Assembly (NCBI RefSeq): GCF_004210375.1
Contig: NC_134837.1
Location: forward strand, 168,743,310 to 168,807,309
Length of the DNA stretch: 64,000 bases
Source of the DNA: Tachypleus tridentatus
Taxonomy: Eukaryota > Arthropoda > Merostomata > Xiphosura > Limulidae
Reading direction: 5' to 3'
The notes below the pieces were generated by a model. It ran no database searches, was not told the origin of the DNA, and worked only from the letters and a program-made list of their open reading frames with translations. Positions 26,178 to 38,110 of the stretch are shown in pieces; within the stretch, counting starts at the first letter, position 1, and each line of letters opens with the position of its first letter. The position numbers and the translations under genes were made by a program.

Positions 26178-27800
26178 CAGTGCTTTGCAAAAGTATTAAG
26201 ACAGAGTTAAAAATTACATTTCAGGCTACTTTCAAAGAAGAGTGGAAGGTGAACCACAGGTTAAACGTCAAAATTTTATTAATCTTCATATTTAGTACAA
26301 TGGAATCTCATTGGAAGTGTTTGAGTTCAGTACACATTTAATATTTTATATGTCCCCTTTTTGCTTTATTAACTACACACAGTCTTTTAGGCATTATTGC
26401 AACATATTTAATCAAAGTTCCCTTTCAAATTTTGCTCCAAATATTTCTAATACATTCTCATAAAGTTTCTTTCGAAGAAACTTTTACTTTGTCAAGTTTT
26501 TGATCTATCAAATCCTAGATCTGCTCTGTTGGATTTAGATCAAGACTTTTGGGGACCATTGCACCATTTGAGTTATTCCAGCAGCTTCTTTCTTAACTAA
26601 GTAATTTCTAAATTTATTAGATAGTGTTTGGGGTCATTATCTTCTTGGTAATAGAATCCTTTACCAATTTTACATAAACCACTGGATATACCATGACGGA
26701 TCAGTATCTGATGGTACTTGTGCTGATCCATCATTTTATCTATTTTGCAAATATTTGTTGTTGCCTCAACATAAAAATACTACCAAACATCACACTGATC
26801 CCACCTTTCTTCATGGTAGCTGCTACAGAATGAATCAAGTATCTTTCATCTTTCTTTCACCAGACGTACAACCTACGCTTTCAACCAAATATTTCAAACT
26901 TGGATTCATTGGTCCATAACACTCTTTTACAATCATTAACCGTCCATTGTTTGCACTTTTTAGCAAATTTCAGTTTCTTGACAACATTTGGAGATCGAAG
27001 TGAATGTTTCTTTTACAATCCTTACACGACCAAATATTCCCTTCTCATTGAGTCTTCTGATACTATATATCCTGACATTTTTCTGTCAGTTGGTACATGG
27101 TCGTTTACCTCATCCTCGAGATCAGTGTCAGTCTTCCTTTTGTCCACAAGGCTGCATAAACGAAGATACTTAACGTTGGTGCCATTGAGGTTGGGTATCC
27201 TGACTCTTCCTTTGCTATTTTCAAATTTACCTGTCTCGGTCTCTCGATCTAGGGTATACTTGACAGTGTTAGAAAAACATTTCAAGTCTGCAGCAATTTG
27301 TTAAAAAGTCCAACCAGCATCACATAAAGCTTTTATGAGAAATCTCTGCCCTACTGACAATTCTCTGTACTTTTTGAACCGTAGCATGACGACAAAACTT
27401 AATACAAAGCGTTGAACACTGCGTTTACCTAGGTTTATTTATAGATTGATATTTATTTGATTTCTTGCTAACATATATCGGTACCATACGCTATTTCCTT
27501 GCTAGTTTCTTTCTGTATAGTTAAGACGCTGCAAGTGGTACAATGACAATAATTGCAGACTTTAAATTTTATCAGTACGTTCATTCAGGCAGAACTCTTA
27601 CGACACGTCCTTGGTACAAGTACATGGGAATTATAAGGAAGGATAAATATTCACACCCTGGTTCATTTTGTCAACAGGGATCAGTGAAACATTACCATAT
27701 TATTGAATTTTACATTCTGCAATGGCATAGAAGAATTAGCCCCATAAAATGAAAATAATTACAAAGTATTCCCATGTCTTTACACTTTTGCACGGTGCTG
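26178..27800 (-). mobile_element. Tc1-type DNA transposon, inactive
   Basis: Terminal inverted repeats (left CAGTGCTTTGCAAAAGTATT; right, read inward, CAGCACCGTGCAAAAGTGTA) are flanked by TA on both sides, the Tc1/mariner target. At 1623 bp it is a normal length for a full Tc1 element. The interior encodes a broken transposase on the minus strand. Confidence 0.85.
26338..27387 (-). pseudogene. Tc1-type transposase relic
   Basis: Read from the ATG at 27387, the frame gives an N-terminal helix-turn-helix region (LSVGQRFLIKALCDAGWTF, then a stop near 27303, then KCFSNTVKYTLDR). A linker follows, and further on the D-containing motif QEDNDPKHYLINLE near 26620-26650 and a C-terminal MPKRL...KRGHIKY ending at 26338. 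The 1050-nt span equals a normal 340-350 residue Tc1 transposase. Stops and frame changes mean no active enzyme. Transposases of this family cut and paste DNA with a DDE/D active site. Confidence 0.75.
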
Positions 27801-28180
27801 TACACAATACCATGTTGAATAGCACACTATAAAAGGCCAAAGCTTGTGATCTTTCACTCTCACTCGTGCACATAAGGTAAATATCCAGGTGTAATTTTAC
27901 CTTCATATGCTATACTCTTTGAGAGATATAACACACTGAAATACAAAAAGTTTCTTTACAATCATCCTGAATTTTGGGGGAAAAAAAAAGTTACAAATTG
28001 TACCTATTAGTGTTGAAACATTTTGTTTCAGATAGAGCTATAACATATCTTTCTCGAAAGGGATCAGTTGTTAAATGCATCATGCAATCTATAAATGCAA
28101 GCAATGTCAAAATATATTTCTGATGCATCCCGTCCCACCGTGACTTTATATCAGTTGTAGTTGTTTTGTGACTTAATGCA

Positions 28181-28456
28181 GGCCCGGCATGGCCAAGCGC
28201 GTAAGGCGTGCGACTCGTAATCCGAGGGTCGCGGGTTCGCGCCCGCGTCGCGCTAAACATGCTCGCCCTCACAGCCGTGGGGGCGTATAATGTTACAGTC
28301 AATCCCACTTTTCGTTGGTAAAAGAGTAGCCTAAGAGTTGGCGGTGGGTGGTTATGACTAGCTGCCTTCCCTCTAGTATTACACTGCTAAATTAGGGACG
28401 GCTAGCACAGATAGCCCTCGAGTAGCTTTGTGCGAAATTCCAAAAAAACAAACAAA
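28181..28456 (+). repeat. tRNA-derived SINE, family A, near-intact with target-site duplication
   Basis: The best-preserved copy here. The head GGCCCGGCATGGCCAAGCGC has an anticodon-like CGT in CTCGTAA and a B box GCGGGTTCGCGCCC. GACTTAATGCA flanks it exactly (28170-28180 and 28457-28467). The tail is CCAAAAAAACAAACAAA. The anticodon suggests descent from a tRNA-Thr, which is an inference. Confidence 0.9.
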
Positions 28457-29587
28457 GACTTAATGCATGCTGATTTTCGCATTCAAAATCGTTTTAATAC
28501 AATGTGTATATCACAACAGAGTTCATTCTTCAAACATGCTATTGTCACCTACTTTATTTGATCATTCTATAAGTATAAGTAAAATTATCACAAAACCTCT
28601 ACTTATCTTTGTCACTAAAGTACACATAAATTTAAGTCTAAAATATTCTCCAACGATAACGTCAAATGGATATATTCCTGCGCTTATAGTTTATTTCCAC
28701 AAGTTTTATTTTTGATACGTTTAAATAAGCAAATTGCTTGTCGTGTCAAGAAAACGTATCAAGAGCCCCATTTTCAGTTGACAGAAATTCGAATTGAACA
28801 TTATTATATATCGTAATTCCCTGATACACTTATATCAGTTTCTACGCATTTGTGTTGAATTAGATATCTGAAGAACTTAAGAACACGAAAGTCTATGTAC
28901 ACTTGTATACGGCGTGTTTCACAACATTCTTATAAGGTTTAGAAGTATATTTTTACCATATATTAAGTTTATTGGATTCTAACTACGGCACTCATGCTTC
29001 GTGCTGACGAGTATAACATTTTTTTATTACGTATAAATAGATTTGGCACGTACATTATACCGAAAGTCATGTTCTTACAGAACTAGTTATTATTACTAAG
29101 AATTTTTTGCTACAAAACCTAATATTTTTCTTTGTAATATAACCTCGAGGGTTACGAAAGCTACTTTCTCTCTGCCACGGGCGTTGCTGGAATCAACAAA
29201 GGGTGTAAGTGCATCCTGCCAACCAAACGTTTATCTCCCGATTCCTGTAATTCACATATAATCATCTCGATTTTCGTGTTCTACAAGTAATTATGGTTCG
29301 TCTCGTTTATCTGTATGCCGTAATCCGTATTTTATTATTACTTTTCTTTTCGCTTCGTTTACAGAGTGAACATGATAGCTAACGTATCAGTTACGGTAAG
29401 AAAGATTGCAAATCACTGGAAAAAAAAAAAAAAGGCATAGCGGTTCGTACACACATTGAAGTGTTCTTTCAAATATCTTTACTGATTTATGTCATAGTTA
29501 CTGCAGAGGGCATCCACAGGGAAGCGCTTTGTGCTAAGTTTCAGAATATAAAATTACATTTCTTTTATTGTTTCTAACGTTGACTGT

Positions 29588-29847
29588 GTAACCCGGCATG
29601 GCCAGCGTAATCTGATGGTTGCGGGTTCGAATCCCTGTCGCACCAAACATGCTCGCCCTTTCAGCCGTGGGGGCGTTATAACGTGACGGTCAATCTCACT
29701 ATTCATTGGTAAAAGAGTAGCCCAAGAGTTGACGGTGGGTGGTGATGACCATCTGCCTTCCTTCTAGTGTTACACTGCAAAATTAGGGACAGCTAGCGCA
29801 GATAGCCCTCGAGTACCTTTGCGCGAAATTCAAAAAACAAACAAACA
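29588..29847 (+). repeat. tRNA-derived SINE, family A, with target-site duplication
   Basis: Family A in plus orientation with TTGACTGT at both ends (29580-29587 and 29848-29855). The B box is GGGTTCGAATCCC, close to the ideal Pol III box. The A-box region has lost about 12 bp relative to the copy at 28181. Confidence 0.87.
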
Positions 29848-30317
29848 TTGACTGTTGGCATATATGAGGAATTAGTAACTATTTTTTACTCCATAGTTAA
29901 ATTAAAAGAAATGTCATGAACACGTGAGCTCCCAGGGACGAAGGCCTTGGAACCTACTGTGACCCTCGGGCAGTTCTCAAACCGTTGGCAAGATAACTTA
30001 CGATGATTCGCGGCTATTGCCATAATTATTGCCACATCGCACGAGAGACAAATATTTTTGAGAAACTGAAGAAAGAAATTTACTACCACTTTCAAAAAAT
30101 TACATCATGGTCGACGATACCAAACTTCATCTCGTTGAAAGTAAATTCTAATGTTCGAAAATTCAGAATTATTTCTTTCTTTATTTCAGACTTTCTTGCA
30201 AAAGCTATACAACGGCGGACTGTTCATAGCCATTACTCATTCTAAGCTGATAAGGTTGACGAAAAGGCATCTCCCACTACTAACTTTTCACTACTGAATA
30301 GGGAAATTTGGAATTCA

Positions 30318-30425
30318 CTCACAACATCCGTAGCCCCAAAGTATATACCACATTTTATAAACAACGAATCATGGACCATAAACCTTTTGATTCACAGTCA
30401 GGCACACTAACTACTAGGCTAAGTT
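30318..30425 (-). repeat. Possible third type of tRNA-derived SINE head
   Basis: On the minus strand the sequence reads GCCTAGTAGTTAGTGTGCC, then TGACTGTGAATC, then GGTTTATGGTCCATGATTC. This resembles a worn tRNA with an A box, an anticodon arm and a B box, but lacks the bodies of families A and B. Weak evidence. Confidence 0.3.
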
Positions 30426-31762
30426 CAACCTGGTTCATGATGGGCCGCGCACACAGTTGTCTGATCATCGCAACACTGGTAGACTCATTAATATAATGCT
30501 TAGAAGAATAAGATGAAACGCCACGAAACGATGTGAAGCAGTCCGCCCCAAAAAACAAACAAACTTTGTTTTCAGTACTGAAGATGAATTAGGCAGAAGT
30601 TGGTCGTTAGCAGCGGGATTTTGATTTATTAAATGAAAGTGGAAGAAATTCAGAAGCTGAATTAGAATAACAAAAGTAAATAAAGAATACTGTATTTAAT
30701 GGGGATGACAAGAATAAAATAGACTGTATATTAGAATGGACTAAAAACAGTTGATTTGGCTAATTTAAGGAAGAAATACACTATCAAGAGATATAGCAAT
30801 ATACGGGAAAAGACGAAACCACGTCATCAAGTTTGACTCATTTAAAATATAAACGTTTAACTGAAGATGCAAAAATTGCTCTTACAGCCCACAACTATTT
30901 ACTCACTAGTAACTGTAAGCATCTCTATTACACGTAACAATAGCAAAGCAGTCGCGTATACATAAATCAACGTAGGATAAAACGTTGGATTATCCCCTAA
31001 AAAAAAAAATAGGTTGCCTCCTTGACCGAATCATGCAACATAAAGTTGCGTCTAGGGTTGAATTAAAACATGACATCGACTATATTTATTACATTCCAAA
31101 AAAATGCTCAGTGTGCTGTGCTGCAGGTCAAAAGACCCAAAATCCGAGCTCACAACACGCCACTGAACATATTCCACGTTTTCGTCTGTAAGAGTGCTAT
31201 TAAAGTACCAACTAGTCTTACTGCTTTCTTAACTGTAACAGTGTAAGCGAGTGGTGCTGTTAATATGCTTCCCTCATTCTACTCAACAGGTCAGAATTAG
31301 GGGTACTATTGTTTAAAACGTGGAACCTCTGACCTGATGCCTGTTTAATCCACGTATCACATAATACCCCATTAAAGTTATAAATACCAAATATCCAAAT
31401 ACATAGCTAAACAATGTAATTTCTTCACTTTTCTTTCCATTCTAGTAATTCACTAAGGGATACATTAAAGGAGTTAAAAATGGTAAAGATGGTCACGGCG
31501 ATTTGCCTTTAAGAAATAAATAAATATGAATTATTCTTACAAGACTCGGAACAAAAGCCTCATCATTGACAGATTCAAGACAAATAAAAATGGGTAGTCT
31601 ATCTAGTTAAACGGTTATGGAGAGTTAATTAAATGTGTCTGTGTGAATAATATTTACAAAAGTGACAAATAAAACATATTAGGACATGCTATCAAAAACA
31701 GGAAACGTATTGTTAAGTAGATGGCGTTTACTTCTAAACAATAGAAGATTCACAGATTTAGT

Positions 31763-32038
31763 TTTGTTTTGTTTTTAATTTCGCGCAAAGCTACACGATG
31801 GCTATCTGCGCTAGCCGTCCCTAATTTAGCAGTGTAAGATTAGAGGGAAGGCAGCTAGTCATCACCACCCACGGCCAACTCTTGGTCTACTCTTTTACCA
31901 ACGAATAGTGGGATTGACCGTCACGTTATAACGCCCCCACAGCTGAAAGGGCGAGCATGTTTGGTGCGACGGGGATTCGAACCCGCGACCCTCAGATTGC
32001 GAGTCGAACGCCTTAACACACCTGGCCATACCGGGCCA
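31763..32038 (-). repeat. tRNA-derived SINE, family A, with target-site duplication
   Basis: A well-preserved reverse copy. CACAGATTTAGT is present at both ends (31751-31762 and 32039-32050). The B box GGGGATTCGAACCC is intact. The short ORF that runs through it is an artefact of the SINE. Confidence 0.9.
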
Positions 32039-32156
32039 CACAGATTTAGTAAGAAAACAATAATTTATTATAAAACAAAAAGTATTTTGAGATTTTTACT
32101 CACTTGCCTGTTCAAATTAAAACTTTATGAACATTTACAGTTATACTTAAATATTT

Positions 32157-32425
32157 GGGCCCAGCCTAGCCAGGTGGTTAGAGCATTCGTAATCTGAGGG
32201 TAAAGGGTTCGATTCTTCGTCACACCAAACATATCCGCCTTTTCAGCTGGGGCGTTATTATGTTAAGATTAATCCCACTACTCGTTGTTAAAAGAGTAGC
32301 CCAAGAGTTATCGGAGGATGGTGATAACTAGCTGCCTTCCCTCTAGTCTTACGCTGCCAAATTAGGGATGGCTAGTCAGATAGCTCTCGTGTAGTTTTAT
32401 GCAAAATTCAAAACAAACAAACAAA
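32157..32425 (+). repeat. tRNA-derived SINE, family A
   Basis: Plus orientation: head GGGCCCAGCCTAGCCAGG, B box GGGTTCGATTC, standard body, CAAACAAACAAAC tail. It is more diverged than its neighbour. I see no clear target-site duplication. It faces the copy at 31763-32038 head to head. Confidence 0.8.
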
Positions 32426-32787
32426 CCTTCGAGTTTTTCCATAGACAAAATATAACAATTGATATTTTATCATTCTGAAATACTTTTTAAATTATCGATT
32501 CTTAGAGGTATCATCCGTAAAACTACAAACTACATCATCAAATTTCATGATATTATGCGAATTAATCACAAACCTTACGAATTATTCTGGTCACCAAGAA
32601 AAACTAACGCGAACTAATGGTATTTCAAACATCTGATTGAAATTATGTTCAACAGCAATTAGAAAAAAACTTGAAATATCAGAGATTTTAGCGTAGGCTC
32701 CAAATCTTGAACCAGTCCAACTGAGGAAATATGATCCTGTTTGTATCTAAATATAAAATTGGCAATGGCAGTGAAATATCTAAGTTT

Positions 32788-32830
32788 GTTTATTTTTTGA
32801 AATTTGCGGAAAGATGCACGAGGGCTGTGT
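32788..32830 (-). repeat. Short family A SINE tail fragment
   Basis: Only TTTGTTTATTTTTTGAAATTTGCGGAAAG...GCACGAGGGCTGTG is recognisable, matching the tail end of family A in reverse orientation. The rest of the element is absent. Confidence 0.5.
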
Positions 32831-33233
32831 TAATTTCACTACCTCGGCCTAGAAATTGTGCTTAGGTCGAGATATTTGGCTTACAGCGTAATTATAGTCC
32901 CTGATTTTGTCTAATGCTCCATGTGCTGTTATGATCAAGGCTGTGTACTTACATTCGTGCTTTACAGCGCAGCATAAATCAATGCATAACCCGACTTACA
33001 CAAGTTAAGTACTACAGTAAACAGTCAAATATATTTGCATTATAGACAGCTATAAACACCAAAAGTTAGATTATTATCAAATTGTGTCACCAACAACAGG
33101 TTGATCCATCTACAATAGAAAAACAGACTTAGATGAACTCCAGTAAAACAAATTTTTTTTTACTATTACTTATCATACCCAGGTTCAATTGTACTGATAA
33201 AGAGAACAACTGTCTCACGGTTCGTGCAGAGGC

Positions 33234-33517
33234 TTGTTTGTTTGTTTGTTTGTGTTGGAATTTCGCACAAAGCTACTCGAGGGCTATCTGTGCTAGCCAT
33301 CCCTAATTTAGCAGTGTAAGACTAGAGGGAAGGCAGCTAGTCATCACCACCCACCGCCAACTCTTGGGCTACTCTTTTACCAACGAATAGTGGGATTGAC
33401 CGTCACATTATACACCCCCACAGCTAGGAGGGCGAGCATGTTTAGCGCGACGCGGGCCCGAACTCGCGACCCTCGGATTACGAGTCGCACGCCTTACGCG
33501 TTTGGCCATGCCAGGCC
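33234..33517 (-). repeat. tRNA-derived SINE, family A, with target-site duplication
   Basis: A full-length reverse copy starting with (TTTG)n. CGTGCAGAGGC flanks it exactly (33223-33233 and 33518-33528). The head ends GGCCATGCCAGGC. It is among the best preserved here, so the insertion is likely fairly recent. Confidence 0.9.
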
Positions 33518-33528
33518 CGTGCAGAGGC

Positions 33529-34892
33529 CCACACAGTTCTTTTACAATTATATGTAAATGTACTTTCATTCGAACATGAAGTCACAAGAGATTTCTCGTT
33601 CAAACATCTTTCTACCATTAATTACAAAAACAAATCTCATTGTTCGGAAAACAAGGTTTACAAGGTATTTTAGCATTACATGTTATCAGAAAGCTTGTTG
33701 ATAATTTACAATAATGAATTGTAAATGTTCTAGAATTACATTTGATAACTTCAATTGTCTTAGTTATCAAGTGGCTATAATAATGTGTAGAACATATATT
33801 ACATACAAAATACAATTTTATACATCAGGAAGTTAGGTTGCAACACCCTTTCAGCTTGAAAATAGTTTGAGCTCGTAGATATCACCTACAACTGTGCCAG
33901 CTATTGATATTATAGGTTTTGTACCTCCTTACATCATTTCTCCCATCTGTACCATAACTGTTCAATAGCTTAGCCTTAGAAGATAAAGCATACCACTTCT
34001 TTTGGTTCATTAACATTTTTTTATTCATTCAAGTGCCCATTTAACTGCTGGTCATGAAGCAGATCACCAGAACTATCCTATTGCACTTCCACAAAATTTC
34101 TTTAGGTGATTCCTTTTGAGCTGCCAAGACAAGTGTTACCAACGTCTTCCCATTCATCAACTTAGTAAATATCATAAAATATGATATAAGACTCATATTA
34201 TCCTTTGACTCATCCAATATTTGAAAAAACAGTGCAAGAGAGGTTCCTCAGTGATGTATGGTTTTAGCTCTTCAACGTATTCAAAGCACTAACTTGTGAC
34301 AAGTACTACATAAATTGAAATGTCTCAGAATGACATAAGAAACAGCTGAGTCAGTTGCTTCCATGCTGCAAGCACACACCTAATCTACATCCAAATTTTG
34401 TACTCGTACTTTCGTTTCTCCACTGCTTTCTTGTAATATCCCTTCTGTCATGTAAGGCCTCACCCAAATATTGATATGCAAATTATTGAACGTTAACTAA
34501 TACAGATCTCTAACATTCTGCACGTTCCAATTGACTCTGCTGTACATCTGCACTGAAAGGTGAACCAGATATGGAATTGTAATTCCTTATTAAACATGAG
34601 GCAGTTTAATAAAAAGAAGTCAACATATGGTCCATTTCACAGCGTGTTATCTTGAAATAACAGTAGAAGTACATACCAGTAAGTAAGTTCTGTCTGGTAA
34701 TAATCTTTGCAACCATCTGATGACTTCAGAAAATAATAATAAAAAAACATTTTATTTCTGTCAACTTTTCGCCAATGCGGCTTCAACGCTATCTGTTTAT
34801 TATGTCAATTTCTCTGCGCTTTGTATGTGATGAACCTAATATATCAGCTGATCTATAATATAACTTTATAACTTTTTTACCGACATATTGTA
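33529..34892. other. Intergenic stretch without a recognised gene
   Basis: Only stop-rich frames. The part at 33.84-34.62 kb is less AT-biased and may be a decayed coding repeat on the minus strand, but no motif can be named. Confidence 0.5.
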
Positions 34893-35167
34893 ATTTGTTT
34901 GTTTTCTTTAATTTGGCGCAAAGCTGCACGAGGTTATCTGCGCTAGCCGTCACTAATTTAGCAGTGTAATACTAGAGGGGAGGCAACTAGTCACCGCCAC
35001 CCACCGCCAACTCTTGGGCTACTCTTTTACCGACGAATAGTGGGATTGACTGTAACATCATAATGCCCTCACAGCTGAAAGGCGAGCATGTTTGTTGTGA
35101 CGAAGATTCAAACTCGCGATCCTCTGATTACGACTCAAGCGCCTTAACAACATGGTTATGCTGGGCT
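34893..35167 (-). repeat. tRNA-derived SINE, family A
   Basis: Reverse copy: TTTGTTTGTTTTCTTTAATT tail, standard body, worn head with GATTCAAACTC in the B-box position. Target-site duplication uncertain. More diverged than the copies at 31763 and 33234. Confidence 0.8.
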
Positions 35168-35484
35168 CACGTATTGTGAAAGATGAAAAGTATGATACTA
35201 TTGGTTTCTTATATTTTTGGGATATTCAGTTTATAACTTTGTTTCTGATATCTAAGTAACACTTTATTAGTCTTTATTACATATCTTGTTCATCGGATTT
35301 ATTTTCTAAAATGCTTATGTATTTTTGTACAAATATTTATATTTTTAATGCAATTAAAATCTTTAACGTTTGACTATATTTGTTAATATGCAATTTTTTC
35401 AGCAGTCGTAGTTTCCGTACGAGAATACGATTACATCTCGTAAGTAATAACCAATCGTAGCGTCATTGTTTTTTCTTAAATCTC

Positions 35485-35580
35485 CTGGTGGTTCGGCAAT
35501 AAGGTCGATTGTTTATAACGCTAAAATTCGCCGTTCGATCCTTGGGGTAGGTATACCATAGTTCTTTGTGCATCTTTATA
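35485..35580 (+). repeat. tRNA-derived SINE head, family B-like
   Basis: Reads TGGTGGTTCGGCAATAAGG, then TTATAACGCTAAAATTCGCC and GTTCGATCCTTGGGG, a tRNA-like layout in plus orientation followed by ATAGTTCTTTGTGCA. It matches the reverse complement pattern of the copies at 24183 and 25915. Confidence 0.5.
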
Positions 35581-35849
35581 TTTTAAAATGTTGTCTATCA
35601 TTTGAATATTAAAATGACAGTTACTCTAAAAAAATAATTAAAGCAGAATGACTTAAGAAAATCCGGTACATATATACTTTTTCGTCATGAAATAAAGACC
35701 CTTAAAATATTTGACCTTACATTTTTCATGTTGTGACAATGTTTCTTACTTGTTGCAAGAGAAAATCGATCGAACACGCCTTATTTGTGTTTTGCAGAAC
35801 TAGGCTCGCGAAGGTCCCATCCATTTGCACGACCGGTTGGTTGTTCCAG

Positions 35850-36049
35850 AATCAGAATAACCCCTATGGCCGTAATGTTAACCGGCACCGATACATTCGG
35901 ACAATCAGCTGATTACTTTCGCTTGCGCGATTTCATGACGCAAGGTTCTCTTCACCGCTACTAGTATTAATGGATGTTGTAACTTGCACCAGACCAGCAG
36001 TAATGTTTGAGGAATCGAGAAAAAGAATACAAATAACGCGTAAAATATT
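35850..36049 (+). promoter_or_regulatory. Candidate GW182 promoter and first non-coding exon
   Basis: This short stretch is unusually rich in CpG and GC for the region (for example GACCGGTTGG, CTTGCGCGATTTCATGACG, ACGCG). It ends at a good GTAAGTAG donor at 36050. It lies upstream of GW182 on the same strand with no other gene between, so it could be the GW182 transcription start, with a roughly 10-kb first intron to 46046. This is inferred from composition and one splice site only. Confidence 0.25.
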
Positions 36050-36693
36050 GTAAGTAGTTTTCAGTTGCATGATTAAGAAAATATTTATAACCCTTTAATA
36101 GTATGTTTGTTTCTTTAGAATAGAAGACGAACGGCAAGTAATACAGTTACTAGTTTCTATGGTTCTAACTGAAATTCTACTACTGAGTGCTAGTACTATT
36201 CCAATTCTTCTTTTAACTTCTTTATCTAAGCCTAAGGCTTACCTCGGAGGTTATTTCAACTTTATTCCCAACATACAAGTTTTACATGCACCATCAAGTC
36301 ATCCAGAGCCCTTACAAAACCAAAATATAATATAATACATTTCTTGAAAAAAATAAACACATTCTGCAGCTATTAAACATCAGGGTCTAACGAATTTGTG
36401 TTTAAGAACCATTCCGTGCAGTCTGTTCAAGAATACCTTCTCACCAGTGTTATTAAGTGTTTGATATAATGCAAAGGCAATAACATCAAATATTTTTGTA
36501 TTTAGTATTTTATGGATAGATAAATGTAGAGCAGGTGTTATTTGGAGTTATGGGAATAACTTCAGCCATATTGAAAAAAAAAAGTCATTGTTGTGACTGT
36601 TTACATTTATATACTGCACTGAAATTTTACCAAACTACAGATACTGCCACACTTCTATAAATGCTGTAGTGCTACTGTTCTTATGTTTAATAA

Positions 36694-36790
36694 TTTGTTT
36701 GTTTGTTTTAGGGCAAAGGTACACTGTAGGCTATCTGTAGGCATTGGAATGTAAATTTTAGTGTTATAAGGCTGTAAACTTACGATAACA
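36694..36790 (-). repeat. SINE tail fragment, family B-like
   Basis: TTTGTTTGTTTGTTTTAGGGC, then CACTGTAGGCTATCTGTAGGC, then GTGTTATAAGG. It is heavily worn and recognisable only by the tail and the GGCTATCTG block. Confidence 0.4.
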
Positions 36791-37779
36791 TCACATAAAA
36801 AATGGAAGTTTAATATATAGTATAGATTATGAAAAATAGTTAGTCAAAATTATTGTATTTTCTTCTTGAGAAGGAAAAAATATATAGTAAAAAAAAATTA
36901 TGTGGCCATGTCATTTTGCACAGATTAACCTTAAATGGGGAATGTTATCTGTTTCAACAAGCTAGGATGTATTGAAGACATTTTTATACTGCTAATATGT
37001 ATATTTTCACTTCAACATACAGTGAAGTTGGCAAAAGTAGGAACAGTGTTGTTAAAAAATGGTGGGGTTATCTGTTCAACAGTACCTTTTAATTTGATTA
37101 AAATAAGCACATCAAAATCATTGGAATTTAAGTAACTGTAAAGTAAAATCAGTTAAATTTGTCTTCATCCTTCAAAATAGCTGAGAAATCCATAATTGGT
37201 AAAAATGAATTTTTTTGTAAAAATAAAAATAAAACTTAGTATTTTTGGCAGTACAGTAACAATGAAAAAGTTTGGGGTAGGAGTGGCTACAAGTCTTTTA
37301 ACTCTTCCACCAAATATTCTACATATATGTAAAGACCAAATTTTGCCACTTGGACAACATCATCTGCCAGAATGGGCTCAGCCTTTGTCTGCTGTCTGGG
37401 TTGTCAGTTACCCCATAGTTAATTATATTGTAGTTATCTTTCATATCTGGCACTTTCAATAATTTTTAACTGTTCCTTAGTCACACTTGGCTACAGAGTA
37501 TAAGACTTGTTAATTAAATTGTTCAGTTGCTTCATAATTTTCATTTCATGTAAACTAGCCAAAGTTAAAATAATACAAACTTCTTTGTTTAAGTACTGTA
37601 CAACTCTGTTCTTTGAGGGTGGAAATTTCATTTTCATATTATTTATCAACATTTTCAAAAAATTACATCCAGAAATAATTTTTTCTTTCAAAATACTTTG
37701 ATATTTTTCACTTTTTGCTTAAAGAATTATGAATTACAAATGATAGGCCCTATAGACTGAATTTTTTAGATTAAAGTTT

Positions 37780-38110
37780 CTCTAATTTTGTTTGGGATAA
37801 AACTATTCCAATTAAAATATAAACCTGTGAAAGTATGTTGTTGTAAATCCCAACATCAGCAACACTATCCAAGAAAGGAAATACCTTGTTGAGCTTCAGC
37901 TTTAAATGTTGCATTTGTATGCTTACTATTTAGATGTTTTAAAATATTCTCAGACTTTTCAAAAATTAAAAAAGTATCATCAACATACCTTTTATGTTAA
38001 TGAGCTTAAAAGAAATATGACACTCCTAAAACCTTAATTTCTCAAGATGGTACATAAAGATGTTAGCTCTGACTAGGGCCAAACTATAATATATGATCAC
38101 TCCACCTCTC
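37780..38110 (-). pseudogene. Penelope-like reverse transcriptase relic
   Basis: The minus strand reads DEIFEERGGVII, then LALVRANIFMYHLE (38.03-38.10 kb), and after a gap RYVDDTFLIFEKSEN (37.95-37.99 kb) and QQGISFLDSVADVG. The ANIFM and YVDD blocks with FLD downstream fit the catalytic core of Penelope-like retroelements; other retroelement classes are not excluded. Frames are broken. Confidence 0.55.

Noticed and set aside
26988-27304. Plus-strand ORFs of 134 and 61 residues
   Set aside because: They lie opposite the Tc1 transposase relic and have no family resemblance; they are antisense shadows.
28181-28260. Tempting functional tRNA-Thr gene in the SINE head
   Set aside because: The same head recurs in many copies joined to a common body and CAAA tail with target-site duplications, so it is a SINE promoter, not a tRNA gene.
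33840-34620. Possible decayed gene on the minus strand
   Set aside because: Composition differs from the flanks, but no frame gives a motif I can identify.
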